This document shows positions 1-7,345 of a stretch of DNA of 64,000 bases, one piece after another. Location: positions 3,720,001 to 3,784,000 of the forward strand of contig NZ_CP113116.1 in the NCBI RefSeq assembly GCF_026625985.1, in the 5' to 3' direction. This stretch comes from Mycobacterium sp. Aquia_213 (GTDB taxonomy: Bacteria; Actinomycetota; Actinomycetes; Mycobacteriales; Mycobacteriaceae). A program made the position numbers and the translations under genes. Position 1 is the stretch's first letter; every line of letters begins with the position of its first letter. The notes below the pieces were generated by a model, which searched no databases, was not told where the DNA came from, and saw only the letters and a list, made by a program, of their open reading frames with translations.

Positions 1-67
1 TCAGGGACTTGGTCGAAAGATAAGGATTCGCTTTACGTTTCGCGGTCTAGAGAGTTATGACTGCAGC

Positions 68-376
68 ATGGATGATCTGCTGACTTCGGCAACGGGGTTG
101 CGTACGCGGCCGGCACGGGAACTTGCTTGGTCACTCGACGGGGACGGGGGTACTCGCGCGGTGCGTACCCCCGCCCAGCGCCGTCCTGAACCGTCCCAGC
201 CGCCTACGGAGCCGGTGTCGTGGGGGTGGGCGTGGGCGCACGTGGCTGCGTTGCTGTTGTCGTGCTTGGGCGCCGCGTTCGTCCTCTGGGTGGTGTTGTC
301 GATCTGGCTGGCGCCGACCGACCACCAGCCGCTATCCCCGGATGCCAACGTCACGCCGCCACCCGCAGACGTGTGA
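68..376 (+). CDS. Small single-pass membrane protein, unknown function
   Basis: This 102-residue protein was not recognised. It has a proline- and arginine-rich, probably cytoplasmic N-terminal half and one long hydrophobic segment at roughly residues 52-83 that starts with a tryptophan-rich stretch. A short proline-rich tail of about 20 residues follows. The reverse strand also has a longer open frame here, but only the plus frame gives a sensible soluble-membrane-tail architecture. It lies at the left edge of an accessory region, so its operon context is unknown. Existence of the gene is likely but unproven, and no function is inferred. Confidence 0.5.
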   Translation: MDDLLTSATGLRTRPARELAWSLDGDGGTRAVRTPAQRRPEPSQPPTEPVSWGWAWAHVAALLLSCLGAAFVLWVVLSIWLAPTDHQPLSPDANVTPPPADV

Positions 377-487
377 ACCGGATACCGGTAGGTGACGTCC
401 AAGTAAGTAATCGGCCCGTCCTCGCCTCCCTTCGCGGGCGGGCAGGTTTTGCTCAATTCTGTCGGCGGATGGTCGTAGGGTTTGAGA

Positions 488-862
488 ATGTTCCTCCACG
501 TCTCGTACCTTGACAACGAGCCCACGCCGTCCGTCTTCTCGATACCGCTGAGCAAGAGTCCGGGTGGCAGTACCCGAGAAGCGACTATTGTCGTGGACCC
601 GTTCGGACCCGATCGCGCGGCCATGTTCGAGGAAGGCTACGAATTCGACCCGGACAATGTGCCGACCCCGGAAAAAGCGGGGATCAGCCTCAACCTTTCA
701 TTAGCGGAGGCAGAGGAATTGGCACGACGATTGGTCCTCGTTGTGCAGGCGGCGAAACAGGGCGAATTCAGCGGTATGGGCGAAGAGCTCAACCGCCACA
801 CGCGTGAAACACGACTAAAAGAATCGTGGGACGCGCTCATGGCTGACGACCGTGATGAGTAA
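488..862 (+). CDS. Hypothetical protein, 124 aa
   Basis: This soluble protein has no recognised family. The N-terminal half is beta-strand-like and mentions no membrane segment or signal peptide. The C-terminal half is a charged amphipathic helix region (LAEAEELARRLVLVVQ) ending in an acidic tail. I chose ATG 488 because AGGG at 477-480 lies 7 bases upstream; an in-frame TTG at 482 is an alternative. The stop is 10 bases from the stop of the convergent HicB-like gene. Codon use and the helical C-terminus suggest a real protein, but its role is unknown. Confidence 0.6.
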   Translation: MFLHVSYLDNEPTPSVFSIPLSKSPGGSTREATIVVDPFGPDRAAMFEEGYEFDPDNVPTPEKAGISLNLSLAEAEELARRLVLVVQAAKQGEFSGMGEELNRHTRETRLKESWDALMADDRDE

Positions 863-871
863 AGACGCGAC

Positions 872-1048
872 CTAGGATCGGCGGACCGAGATCTCACCGA
901 TGGGTGTGTCGGTGCTGAGGGCGATGAGTTCGCGGGCCATTTGTTCGATTTCGCCTTCGTGCCGGGCTTGGGTCAGTTGGTCGATCTCGGGTACGTGGAT
1001 CATGTACCAGCGGCCATCGCGGGTGACGCTGTAGTCGTAGGTACGCAC
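872..1048 (-). CDS. HicB-like antitoxin, orphan
   Basis: This 58-residue protein reads as a compact HicB-like fold, with YDYSVTRDGRWYMIHVPEID followed by a helix (EGEIEQMARELIALS). HicB-family antitoxins neutralise HicA mRNA interferases and often bind their own promoter. The start is fixed by a perfect AGGAGG at 1055-1060, six bases before a GTG, so a longer upstream frame to 1204 is spurious. No HicA-like partner (a short basic protein with a catalytic His) is visible on either side. It is divergent from the unknown 375-aa gene, with a shared 108-bp promoter region. The family call is fairly secure; an active toxin-antitoxin function is not supported without a toxin. Confidence 0.65.
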   Translation of the reverse strand: MRTYDYSVTRDGRWYMIHVPEIDQLTQARHEGEIEQMARELIALSTDTPIGEISVRRS

Positions 1049-1156
1049 GGGCGGCCTCCTTCGCGTGGGCAAGAGAGCCACCTTAGCCGCAGGTGCGCAA
1101 TTTTCCCACCTCCGACGTGTTGCCAGATACCCTGTGGCGCATGGGATGCACCGTCG

Positions 1157-2284
1157 ATGAGTAAGAAGGGCGACAACAGGCGCGCCAAAGAGCGCGCCAA
1201 GCAACGGGCTAAGTCATTGCGCCGCCGTACCAACCCCCCGGATCCGAACCGCACCCCGAAGCCGAAGCCGAAGCCAGAACCTGTTGCCGAGCAACAGATT
1301 ACGCCTGGACAACCACTCAAGCGGATGGGGCCACCCGGCTCCCCGAAGCCGAAGACGCCTGCCGGCCCAATCACGCCGGACATCCTGTCGAAATCCGAAT
1401 ACATGTCGATCGAATGGCCACCGGTAGCGCCGGGCGCTCCGTCCATCCAGTTCTCAATGAAGATCACCAAGCGCACCGTGAACCGCACCCGCAAGACGAT
1501 CGAGATCGAATCGATACCCCTCGAAGACACCATCCACCCCAGGACGCTGCCCTTCGACCCACCGTTGCAGCAGTACGGCAAAGGTGACGCGAAAGGTTTC
1601 CGCCACAACTGGGAGAAGTTGGACTACGTGTTCGGGCTACCCGACCCCTACGCCTTCCCCCAAATCCAGGTGCAGCAGGAAGACCGCGAAGGCATCGAGC
1701 GGTATATCAAGATGTGCCGGCGGCTTGCGACTTTCAGCGTGATCAACGACGAAACCAAGTTGTCCGCGGCCGCACCCACGGGCCCCGACAGTTGGCGCGT
1801 CCAGGTAGTGGACTACCCCAGCGACGAGAGCTTCATGGGCACATCCGCCGCTTTCCGACAGCTGCACAACGACGGTGAGACAGCCTCATTCACCAACGCG
1901 CACAATGCCTTGTTCAAGGCAATGAAAGCGTTGCCGGAAAAACACCAATCCACGATCAAATATGTTGTGCCGCAATGGCGTGCCGCCCGCGGCAAGCTGA
2001 TGAACCAGATGCTCCAAACGCTCACCGCGCTCAAAGCGGGCAATGCTACCCTCGACAACCCGGTCAGCTACGGCAACGTCAACCCCGACGAACTGATACG
2101 CACCTTCAACTACGGTGACTCGCTGCATTTCGGAGATTCACGCGGCCAGCTGGATGACTTGCTGGCAGACCCGTTTCATGAGGCGTACTACAAGTACGCC
2201 GCCTTGCTCTCGATCGTCGGACTAAGCCATCTATACTTCGGTTTCGCCGTCTTGCTCGATCGTGCGCTTGGCGGCGTGGCCTGA
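1157..2284 (+). CDS. Unknown 375-aa protein with basic, proline-rich N-terminus
   Basis: The family was not recognised. The first 25 residues are very basic (MSKKGDNRRAKERAKQRAK), followed by a lysine-proline repeat linker to about residue 75, which could bind nucleic acid or membrane. The remaining 300 residues look globular, with a C-terminal hydrophobic stretch (KYAALLSIVGLSHLYFGFAV) that could be one membrane helix. I chose ATG 1157 because the 72 residues upstream overlap the divergent HicB-like gene and lack protein-like composition. It is large, intact and divergent from the antitoxin-like gene, so it may be cargo of the island. No function is proposed. Confidence 0.65.
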   Translation: MSKKGDNRRAKERAKQRAKSLRRRTNPPDPNRTPKPKPKPEPVAEQQITPGQPLKRMGPPGSPKPKTPAGPITPDILSKSEYMSIEWPPVAPGAPSIQFSMKITKRTVNRTRKTIEIESIPLEDTIHPRTLPFDPPLQQYGKGDAKGFRHNWEKLDYVFGLPDPYAFPQIQVQQEDREGIERYIKMCRRLATFSVINDETKLSAAAPTGPDSWRVQVVDYPSDESFMGTSAAFRQLHNDGETASFTNAHNALFKAMKALPEKHQSTIKYVVPQWRAARGKLMNQMLQTLTALKAGNATLDNPVSYGNVNPDELIRTFNYGDSLHFGDSRGQLDDLLADPFHEAYYKYAALLSIVGLSHLYFGFAVLLDRALGGVA

Positions 2285-2342
2285 CAAGCGTGCCGCATTG
2301 TGGTTCGCAAAGTTGTCGGTGGCGCCGAGTAGCGTCCGCGGT

Positions 2343-2544
2343 GTGAACCTTCGTGAGCGGGCGGTATTCAAGGCGGCGCAGGATATCTGGGCTAGACGGG
2401 TAGACCGGTCTCCGCTGACGCCATCGCGCAAGCAACCGGATTCGACGACGAAACTACGCAGCAGATATTGGAGGCGCTTGATGCTAAGGGATACTTTAGC
2501 GATGCGCTTCGCGGCGACGACAGAATCGACGCCCTAGCTTTTGA
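2343..2544 (+). pseudogene. Winged-helix DNA-binding gene remnant with one frameshift
   Basis: A GTG at 2343 opens a frame reading VNLRERAVFKAAQDIWAR. The continuation TGRPVSADAIAQATGFDDET is in the frame displaced by one base, resuming near 2396. Joined, they read like the start of a winged helix-turn-helix: a first helix, a turn at GRPVS, then a second helix and recognition helix (QQILEALDAKGYF). A single lost base around 2394-2399 explains the break. The frame then runs on without a convincing ending, over an antisense small ORF. The protein would have been a small transcriptional regulator; it is now broken unless the sequence contains an error. Confidence 0.5.
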
Positions 2545-2688
2545 TCACTTGTCAGCAAGGCGCCGATTCAATTCTGCGGATCGCGCGGCGACGAATTCGA
2601 CCGCTTCGACGACGCGGGCCCGGCGCTCCTCGGCGGTAGCCTTACTACCGTCGTCGCAGGTGGGGTCTGGTGTCTGCCCGTCGTGCAC
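2545..2688 (-). CDS. Possible 47-aa helical small protein
   Basis: A GTG-initiated frame encodes a 47-residue protein with a cysteine-containing acidic N-terminus and one long charged helix (ERRARVVEAVEFVAARSAEL). Third codon positions are GC-rich, as expected for a real gene. An in-frame TAA lies upstream, so GTG 2688 is the best start; no strong ribosome site is seen. An alternative overlapping frame beginning ATG at 2699 gives a much less protein-like product. It diverges from a 37-aa ORF across a perfect palindrome at 2696-2726. Function unknown. Confidence 0.35.
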   Translation of the reverse strand: MHDGQTPDPTCDDGSKATAEERRARVVEAVEFVAARSAELNRRLADK

Positions 2689-2695
2689 GGTTCCA

Positions 2696-2726
2696 TCATC
2701 CCACCCTGCGTCTTAGGGTGGGATGA
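2696..2726. promoter_or_regulatory. Perfect 12-bp inverted repeat between divergent small ORFs
   Basis: TCATCCCACCCT at 2696-2707 and AGGGTGGGATGA at 2715-2726 are perfect inverted copies with a 7-base spacer. The element lies between the start of a minus-strand 47-aa ORF and a plus-strand 37-aa ORF, and the right arm contains the latter's ATG. It has no T-tract, so it could be an operator or an RNA hairpin rather than a classical terminator. Confidence 0.5.
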
Positions 2727-2836
2727 CCATGACAGATCAACCAGATCCACCCGAGAATCCGGTCGCCCGCATCATCCGTGATTATCTTGGCGGCGGCCGG
2801 CAGGACCGGCTCATCAAGGCTCAGGAGGTTGTGTAA
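2723..2836 (+). CDS. Possible 37-aa protein or nonsense-truncated gene
   Basis: The ORF reads MTMTDQPDPPENPVARIIRD and continues to a TAA at 2834-2836; a second ATG at 2729 gives 35 residues. Codon choice is clearly coding-like (GC-rich third positions through the helix). The same frame continues beyond the TAA with plausible sequence (AVAQQIQPVGVPSE), so this may be a longer gene cut by a nonsense mutation, consistent with the broken genes on both sides. No family was recognised. Confidence 0.35.
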   Translation: MTMTDQPDPPENPVARIIRDYLGGGRQDRLIKAQEVV

Positions 2837-2961
2837 GCCGTCGCCCAGCAGATTCAACCCGTCGGTGTCCCGAGTGAGCGTCATCAACCCACCGCCGCCC
2901 GCGCAATGACTTGCAGCGCCGAAAAGCGTTCTGCGCCAACGAGACTACGAAAGCGTCGCTT

Positions 2962-3352
2962 ATGAGAAATCTCGGCCACCTTCTGCCCCCGAGAATCACA
3001 GCAGTCGTCGTTGCGATAGCCTTGGCGCCTCGTCATCGAGCAAAAACGTGTCCTCAGCCTTACTGCCGTCACCCTCGGCGGCCGATCCCGCCGGCTTCGT
3101 CTCCGGGCAACTTGGACCGACGGACCGTGGCCTCTAACTGTTGGCGAAGGCACGCTCGCATGCGAAAAACTCGGTGCACACCTACGCCGGGTAACTTTCA
3201 CTACCGGCGGCGCCATCTACCGGGTCAACGGCACCGCTAAGGCGGCTCACAAGTACGCACACCTAGACCAAATTTGGCGTGACAACCCGGACATCCCCGG
3301 CACCAAGATCAATATCGGGCCACTACTCGACCGCGGGTTAGCCCTGTGTTAG
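2962..3352 (+). pseudogene. DUF2511-type secreted lipoprotein gene, broken by two frameshifts
   Basis: Three consecutive frames together spell one protein. A signal-peptide-like start at ATG 2962 (PPRITAVVVAIAL) is in one frame. A serine-rich linker (GASSSSKNVSSALLPSPSAA) lies in the next frame from about 3024. The conserved C-terminal domain (DGPWPLTVGEGTLACE, then RDNPDIPGTKINIGPLLDRG and a final LALC) is in the third frame from about 3122. The ending matches mycobacterial DUF2511 proteins, exported proteins of unknown function. Each break is explained by loss of one base. The product would have been anchored or secreted; as read it cannot be made in one piece. Confidence 0.55.
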
Positions 3353-3397
3353 CAATCGGCCCCATCGTCGCCAGACGAAAGGCTAACCTCCCAATCC

Positions 3398-3739
3398 ATG
3401 AGGATTTTCGCTGCGCTAACCACGGCATTCCTGCTCGCCGGCTGCACATCAAATAGCGCACAGCCACCGTCGACCATCACCGTGACAGCGTCGTCGCCGG
3501 GTAAATCAACCGCCGCGTCGGGGCCGATCACCCTGCCGGACTTCACGAATCAGAACGCTGAGATCGCCCGGAAGAAACTTGAGAGCCTCGGCTTAACCAA
3601 CGTAAAGCTGACCTCGGCTAACCCGAAATACACCTTCGTCATCCAAGCGGCGAACTGGACCGTCGTGAGCATGGAACCTCCGGCCGGAACCGTTGTACAG
3701 CCCGGCGACCCAGTCATTGTGAAGGTAACCAAACCATGA
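3398..3739 (+). CDS. Lipoprotein with a single PASTA domain
   Basis: The 113-residue precursor has a signal peptide with lipobox LAGC (lipidated Cys16), a Thr/Ser/Pro linker, then one PASTA-like domain from about residue 44 to the end (LPDFTNQNAEIARKKLESLG, ending in a GDPVIVKVTK strand). PASTA domains bind peptidoglycan or beta-lactam-like ligands in penicillin-binding proteins and PknB-type kinases; isolated lipid-anchored copies also occur. It should sit on the outer face of the membrane. It ends 31 bases before the fused ATPase-nuclease gene, so the two could be co-transcribed, but any functional link is speculation. Confidence 0.75.
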   Translation: MRIFAALTTAFLLAGCTSNSAQPPSTITVTASSPGKSTAASGPITLPDFTNQNAEIARKKLESLGLTNVKLTSANPKYTFVIQAANWTVVSMEPPAGTVVQPGDPVIVKVTKP

Positions 3740-3770
3740 AGACCATGCGCGACCTAAGAGGTGGTTCGGC

Positions 3771-5717
3771 TTGCGCGTAACCAGACTCGTCGTTCGGACG
3801 TGGCGTAACCTCCGCGACGTCGATCTGCAGGTAGACCCCACAGCGCCCTTGGTTTGTCTGGTCGGTGAGAACGGGACCGGCAAGAGCGCCATTCTTGAAC
3901 TGCTATCCACCGCGGCGCACCAGTTTGGTATTGCTCAGGGCGTCGAGATGGCCCGCGGCGACCCGTTCGAAGAAGAGCACGACATCGAAGTCGTCGTTTT
4001 GGTGCCGCGGACGGATCTGGCGGAGCTTCCCGAGCATCTAAGAACACGACTCGAAGCCGACGGCGAGGAATGGAACGGCGAGCTTCATCTCAAAAGCCGC
4101 CGTGTCCTCGCGACTGGCGCTAACGAGAGGATCGTGACGGCTGGCGGAGTTTCTGCCCAGGACCCCTCTGCCGAGCTCGCTCACTTCGTAATGAACCAGA
4201 TCCGGCAGCGCCTAGAGACGCAGCATCTTTACCTCGATGCCGACCGGGCCTATCCGCCCATACAGATCGAGCCACACCGCCTTGCCGATATTTACCAACA
4301 ACAGTGGGAAAACCCTGAATTCACACGCCAATGGAGCCACAGGCCCACGCGGACGCTATACGAGGAGTGGATCAAGTACTTCATCGGCGTCGAGGAGCGT
4401 ACCGCTACCCAGCACATAACAGGCATCCGGCGGGCTCGGGACGCGGGAACGGCCGAGCCGGTCTTCGTTGACCCTTTTGACAGCTTCCGCGACACATTGA
4501 ACGAAGTGCTACCGCACTTACGTTTCGTGGGCGTCGAAGCGACTTCGCAGCGACGCACTCCGCTCTTCGATAGCGCTGGAATGGAGCTCGCGTTCTCTCG
4601 TCTTAGTGGAGGCGAGCGCGAGATCGCCTTTTTAGTAGGTCAACTCGAGCGGTTTCGGCTTCGACGTGGACTGCTGCTCATCGATGAGCCAGAGCTCCAT
4701 TTAAATCCCGACCTTCTCCGCAATTGGTTGGCCTTTTTACGCGACACCGTAAAGGACGGACAAGTCTGGATTGCGACGCACTCGCTTGAGGCGGTCGAAG
4801 TGGCAGGGCCAAGTTCGACCTTCGTCTTTGAACGCGATGCAGCCGCCCGGACGGTCACCAATCCAACCCTGCTCCAGGGACGACCAGTGCTATCGGCGCT
4901 GTCGGCCGCGGTTGGATCGCCGGCGTTCGCCATAAGCAGACTTCGATTCGTCTACATCGAGGGCGACCGGCAAAGCCGCGAGCGTGAACGCTTTTACACC
5001 GTGTGCGGTGGCCAGGATGTCAACCGCTTCCTCGAGGGCGGGAGCTGCGGCGAGGTGCTGCGGCGACTTCAGTACCTGAAGGATTTGGCCGCGGACACGG
5101 ACGAACAACTGCACATCGGCGGCGTGATCGATCGAGACTTTCGCCCGGCGGCCGAGCGGCTGCAGATCCAGGCCCAGTCACCTGTACACGTTCTCGGATG
5201 TCACGAGATTGAAAATCTCTACCTCTACCCCGAGACAGTGGCTGTGCTTCTGGAAAGGAGCGGCCGCCAACCCGACGAAGCCCGGGTTGTAGTACAGGCC
5301 TGCGCGGACGAACTAGCGGGTCTATGGGTGGTACAACATGCTGCAGCCAGGTTCCCGAAGGACAACGACGTTCCCAAAACAGCGATGAGTGCTCTGAGTG
5401 ACGCGAACAAATCACAGCTGGACGCTGACTGGAATAGCCGACGATCGGTATCTGTGGCCGCAATCGCGCCTGGGGTGCAACAAGATTGGGGACAACTATT
5501 GGACGCTGCAAAAACTACCTACGAGACCGACCGGCTGACCGACGACTGGTATCGACGATGCGTAGGCAAGCAGACACTCGCAAAACTCGCCGACGCATTG
5601 GAATTCAGGTCCACCGATGCTGTTGAACGACAGGTAGTTTCGTTATGGAACGCCGACGGCGCCGCCTTGCCCCCCGATCTACTCAAACTGCGCGAGTACG
5701 TAAACGGACTCGGTTGA
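3771..5717 (+). CDS. Fused ABC-type ATPase and DUF4435/TOPRIM protein (PARIS AriAB-like or OLD-like defence)
   Basis: This 648-residue protein has an AAA15/SMC-like ATPase followed by a nuclease-like domain. Walker A is GENGTGKS (32-39), the ABC signature LSGGE (278-282), Walker B LLLIDEPELHLNP (301-313) and the switch histidine THS (336-338). From about residue 390 it has a TOPRIM-like core: YIEG (Glu397), VIDRDF (Asp454, Asp456) and HEIENLYLYPE (479-487), typical of DUF4435. In PARIS, AriA (ATPase) and AriB (DUF4435 nuclease) are separate or fused and trigger abortive infection when a phage anti-restriction protein is sensed. Here both are one chain. The TTG start is preceded by AGAGGTGG. 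It sits among decayed genes but is intact. An OLD-type nuclease role is the main alternative. Confidence 0.75.
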   Translation: MRVTRLVVRTWRNLRDVDLQVDPTAPLVCLVGENGTGKSAILELLSTAAHQFGIAQGVEMARGDPFEEEHDIEVVVLVPRTDLAELPEHLRTRLEADGEEWNGELHLKSRRVLATGANERIVTAGGVSAQDPSAELAHFVMNQIRQRLETQHLYLDADRAYPPIQIEPHRLADIYQQQWENPEFTRQWSHRPTRTLYEEWIKYFIGVEERTATQHITGIRRARDAGTAEPVFVDPFDSFRDTLNEVLPHLRFVGVEATSQRRTPLFDSAGMELAFSRLSGGEREIAFLVGQLERFRLRRGLLLIDEPELHLNPDLLRNWLAFLRDTVKDGQVWIATHSLEAVEVAGPSSTFVFERDAAARTVTNPTLLQGRPVLSALSAAVGSPAFAISRLRFVYIEGDRQSRERERFYTVCGGQDVNRFLEGGSCGEVLRRLQYLKDLAADTDEQLHIGGVIDRDFRPAAERLQIQAQSPVHVLGCHEIENLYLYPETVAVLLERSGRQPDEARVVVQACADELAGLWVVQHAAARFPKDNDVPKTAMSALSDANKSQLDADWNSRRSVSVAAIAPGVQQDWGQLLDAAKTTYETDRLTDDWYRRCVGKQTLAKLADALEFRSTDAVERQVVSLWNADGAALPPDLLKLREYVNGLG

Positions 5718-5741
5718 GCTGACGACGCCGGATTGCGGTGC

Positions 5742-6165
5742 TCACGTGGTCTTCCATACCAGCGGTAGGCGGTCCGGTTTTGTCGCGCCCTGGCAGACGA
5801 TGGCCGGCGTGAAGCCGGGCTCGATCTCGAATTCCGTTATGCGCTTTAGCCATTCGTTCAGGAAGATCGTTAGCTCCGTGTGGGCCAGATGGAAAGCGGG
5901 GCAACGATGGATCCCGGCGCCGAAACCCAAATGACGCTGCCGTCGCACCGCGCCGCCGTCAGCTGTCAACACCAACTCGTCACCGCTGTCTTCACGGCCC
6001 GCGCTCTCCAGGGCCAGCCACACCACCGCACCCGGAGGGATGGCTACATCGCCGAAAACGACCTCCCGGGTGGTACTGCGCCAGATCGCCGGGCTCGAAA
6101 CCGCGAGACTAAACGTTCGCGACGTAACGACCTGCGAGAACGTGGAAGTGTTGACGACCCGCAGA
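5742..6165 (-). pseudogene. Cytochrome P450 C-terminal remnant
   Basis: The minus strand encodes about 140 residues of a P450 C-terminus. It holds the strand before the meander (TTREVVFGDVAIPPGAVVW), the heme loop HLGFGAGIHRC with its cysteine, and the final strands (PGFTPAIVCQGATKPDRLPL). Upstream of about 6165 the frame stops resembling P450, and the I-helix and ExxR region are missing, so roughly two thirds of the protein is gone. A catalytic product is not possible from this fragment. It marks a deletion or insertion boundary near the right side of the island. Confidence 0.7.
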
Positions 6166-6281
6166 CAACGCCGTGGACGATTCCGACATACGCGCGGAGA
6201 TGGTGGCTGCGTGGTGCTTATCGCCCGTATTCGGATTTGATGCGCCCAGACGTACGCCGATGTGGGCGCTACCGTTCAACC

Positions 6282-6689
6282 ATGGCCGAGTACCCCGCAC
6301 AAGCCTTGGACCTGTCGTGGTTCTACACGCTCAATCTGCACGACCGGGTCAACCTGCTGAACAATCCGCGTCAATCACTCATAGCTCAGTTCGTTGAACG
6401 CATTCTCGCCCAAGTCAAACAGCACGGGATACAGCAAGAGGTCGTCGACGAATCACAATGGAACGGCACCTCCAGCTGGAGGCTCGATGAGTCAATGAGG
6501 GCAAAGCTTGAAGAGGAAAGTCAAAAGCTGGACAGGTGGTTCGATTCACTGACACCCACCGAGCGCAACCACGTCATTGCGCACCGTCGCGACGAGGGCT
6601 CGCAAGCCGCGACCACGGCGTCGGGCGTCGACGTACGCATGGCCCATGCCTATCTCGACATGAAGGCAACGAAACTTGGTCGACCCTGA
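6282..6689 (+). CDS. Hypothetical protein, 135 aa
   Basis: This predicted cytoplasmic protein is mostly helical and charged (MRAKLEEESQKLDRWFDSLT), without signal peptide or membrane segment. ATG 6282 is chosen because upstream codons overlap the P450 remnant and are not protein-like. The nearest intact genes are on the other strand, so it appears to be a single transcription unit. No domain was recognised, and no function is proposed. Confidence 0.55.
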   Translation: MAEYPAQALDLSWFYTLNLHDRVNLLNNPRQSLIAQFVERILAQVKQHGIQQEVVDESQWNGTSSWRLDESMRAKLEEESQKLDRWFDSLTPTERNHVIAHRRDEGSQAATTASGVDVRMAHAYLDMKATKLGRP

Positions 6690-6731
6690 GACGACGAGGT
6701 GCTGCAGCCGTTCGTCGCGCCGCGGTGACCC

Positions 6732-7343
6732 TCACCCGGTGAGGATCGTCGGGAAGGGGCTGCGCTCGGCGGGCAGGTCGGCGGGAAAACACGGCGAGAT
6801 CGCCTGCAGCGTGGGCGCATACCCGGGCTGATACCGAGCGACGATCTGCAGGATGTATCCGTCGGGCGCATAACCGAACCGGTTGGGCTTGTAGAAGCCG
6901 TCTCGCTCGTATACCTGCCAGCCCCAGCTCTTCCAGATGTCGCCGGTCTTGGCGACGAGCATGTTCGTGTCGGTGCCCGCCGGTAGCGTGAGGTCACCGT
7001 TCGTCGCGAATTCCATTGGCGGGGTGCCTGTTTCAACATCCTTACACGGGTGAACGGTGCCACCACCGGCGTAGCGGCTGGCGTCCAGCGTTGTTCCGGG
7101 CGGTAACGCCTGCAGTGTCTTCTTGAGGTAGCCGATCACCGTATCCTGGGCCTGCTGTTGGGTTTTCGGGACGACGGGCTCGAGCTTCCATCCCGGCGGG
7201 GGTGGTGGTGTTGCTTCCATGGATGGTCCTCCAAGGGGAGTGGCGCCGGTCGGTGTGGGCGATCCCGGCGGGCGGTCGTGGCTGCAGGCACCGACGAGCA
7301 TGACGATCAACGCGGCGCCGAGAACTCTGGCACGGCTCATCAC
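6732..7343 (-). CDS. Secreted lipoprotein, third gene of the WXG-hydrolase operon
   Basis: The roughly 203-residue precursor has a signal peptide with lipobox VGAC, a proline-rich linker and a globular C-terminal domain (WKSWGWQVYERDGFYKPNRF). GTG 7343 is preceded by GGGGGAGG and lies 2 bases after the stop of the upstream hydrolase gene; ATG 7340 is an alternative. This tight spacing makes it the last gene of a three-gene operon with the EspC-like protein and DUF1023 hydrolase. It should be anchored outside the membrane. Its molecular role is unknown. Confidence 0.75.
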   Translation of the reverse strand: MMSRARVLGAALIVMLVGACSHDRPPGSPTPTGATPLGGPSMEATPPPPPGWKLEPVVPKTQQQAQDTVIGYLKKTLQALPPGTTLDASRYAGGGTVHPCKDVETGTPPMEFATNGDLTLPAGTDTNMLVAKTGDIWKSWGWQVYERDGFYKPNRFGYAPDGYILQIVARYQPGYAPTLQAISPCFPADLPAERSPFPTILTG

Positions 7344-7345
7344 GC

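Noticed and set aside
55..624. 189-aa minus-strand open frame at the left end
   Set aside because: It covers two more plausible plus-strand genes and has no recognisable fold or ribosome site.
941..1156. N-terminal extension of the 375-aa unknown protein
   Set aside because: The extra 72 residues overlap the HicB-like gene and are not protein-like; ATG 1157 is the better start.
2911..3240. 109-aa plus-strand open frame over the DUF2511 pseudogene
   Set aside because: Only its first 20 codons belong to the original gene; the rest is out-of-frame reading after the first lost base.
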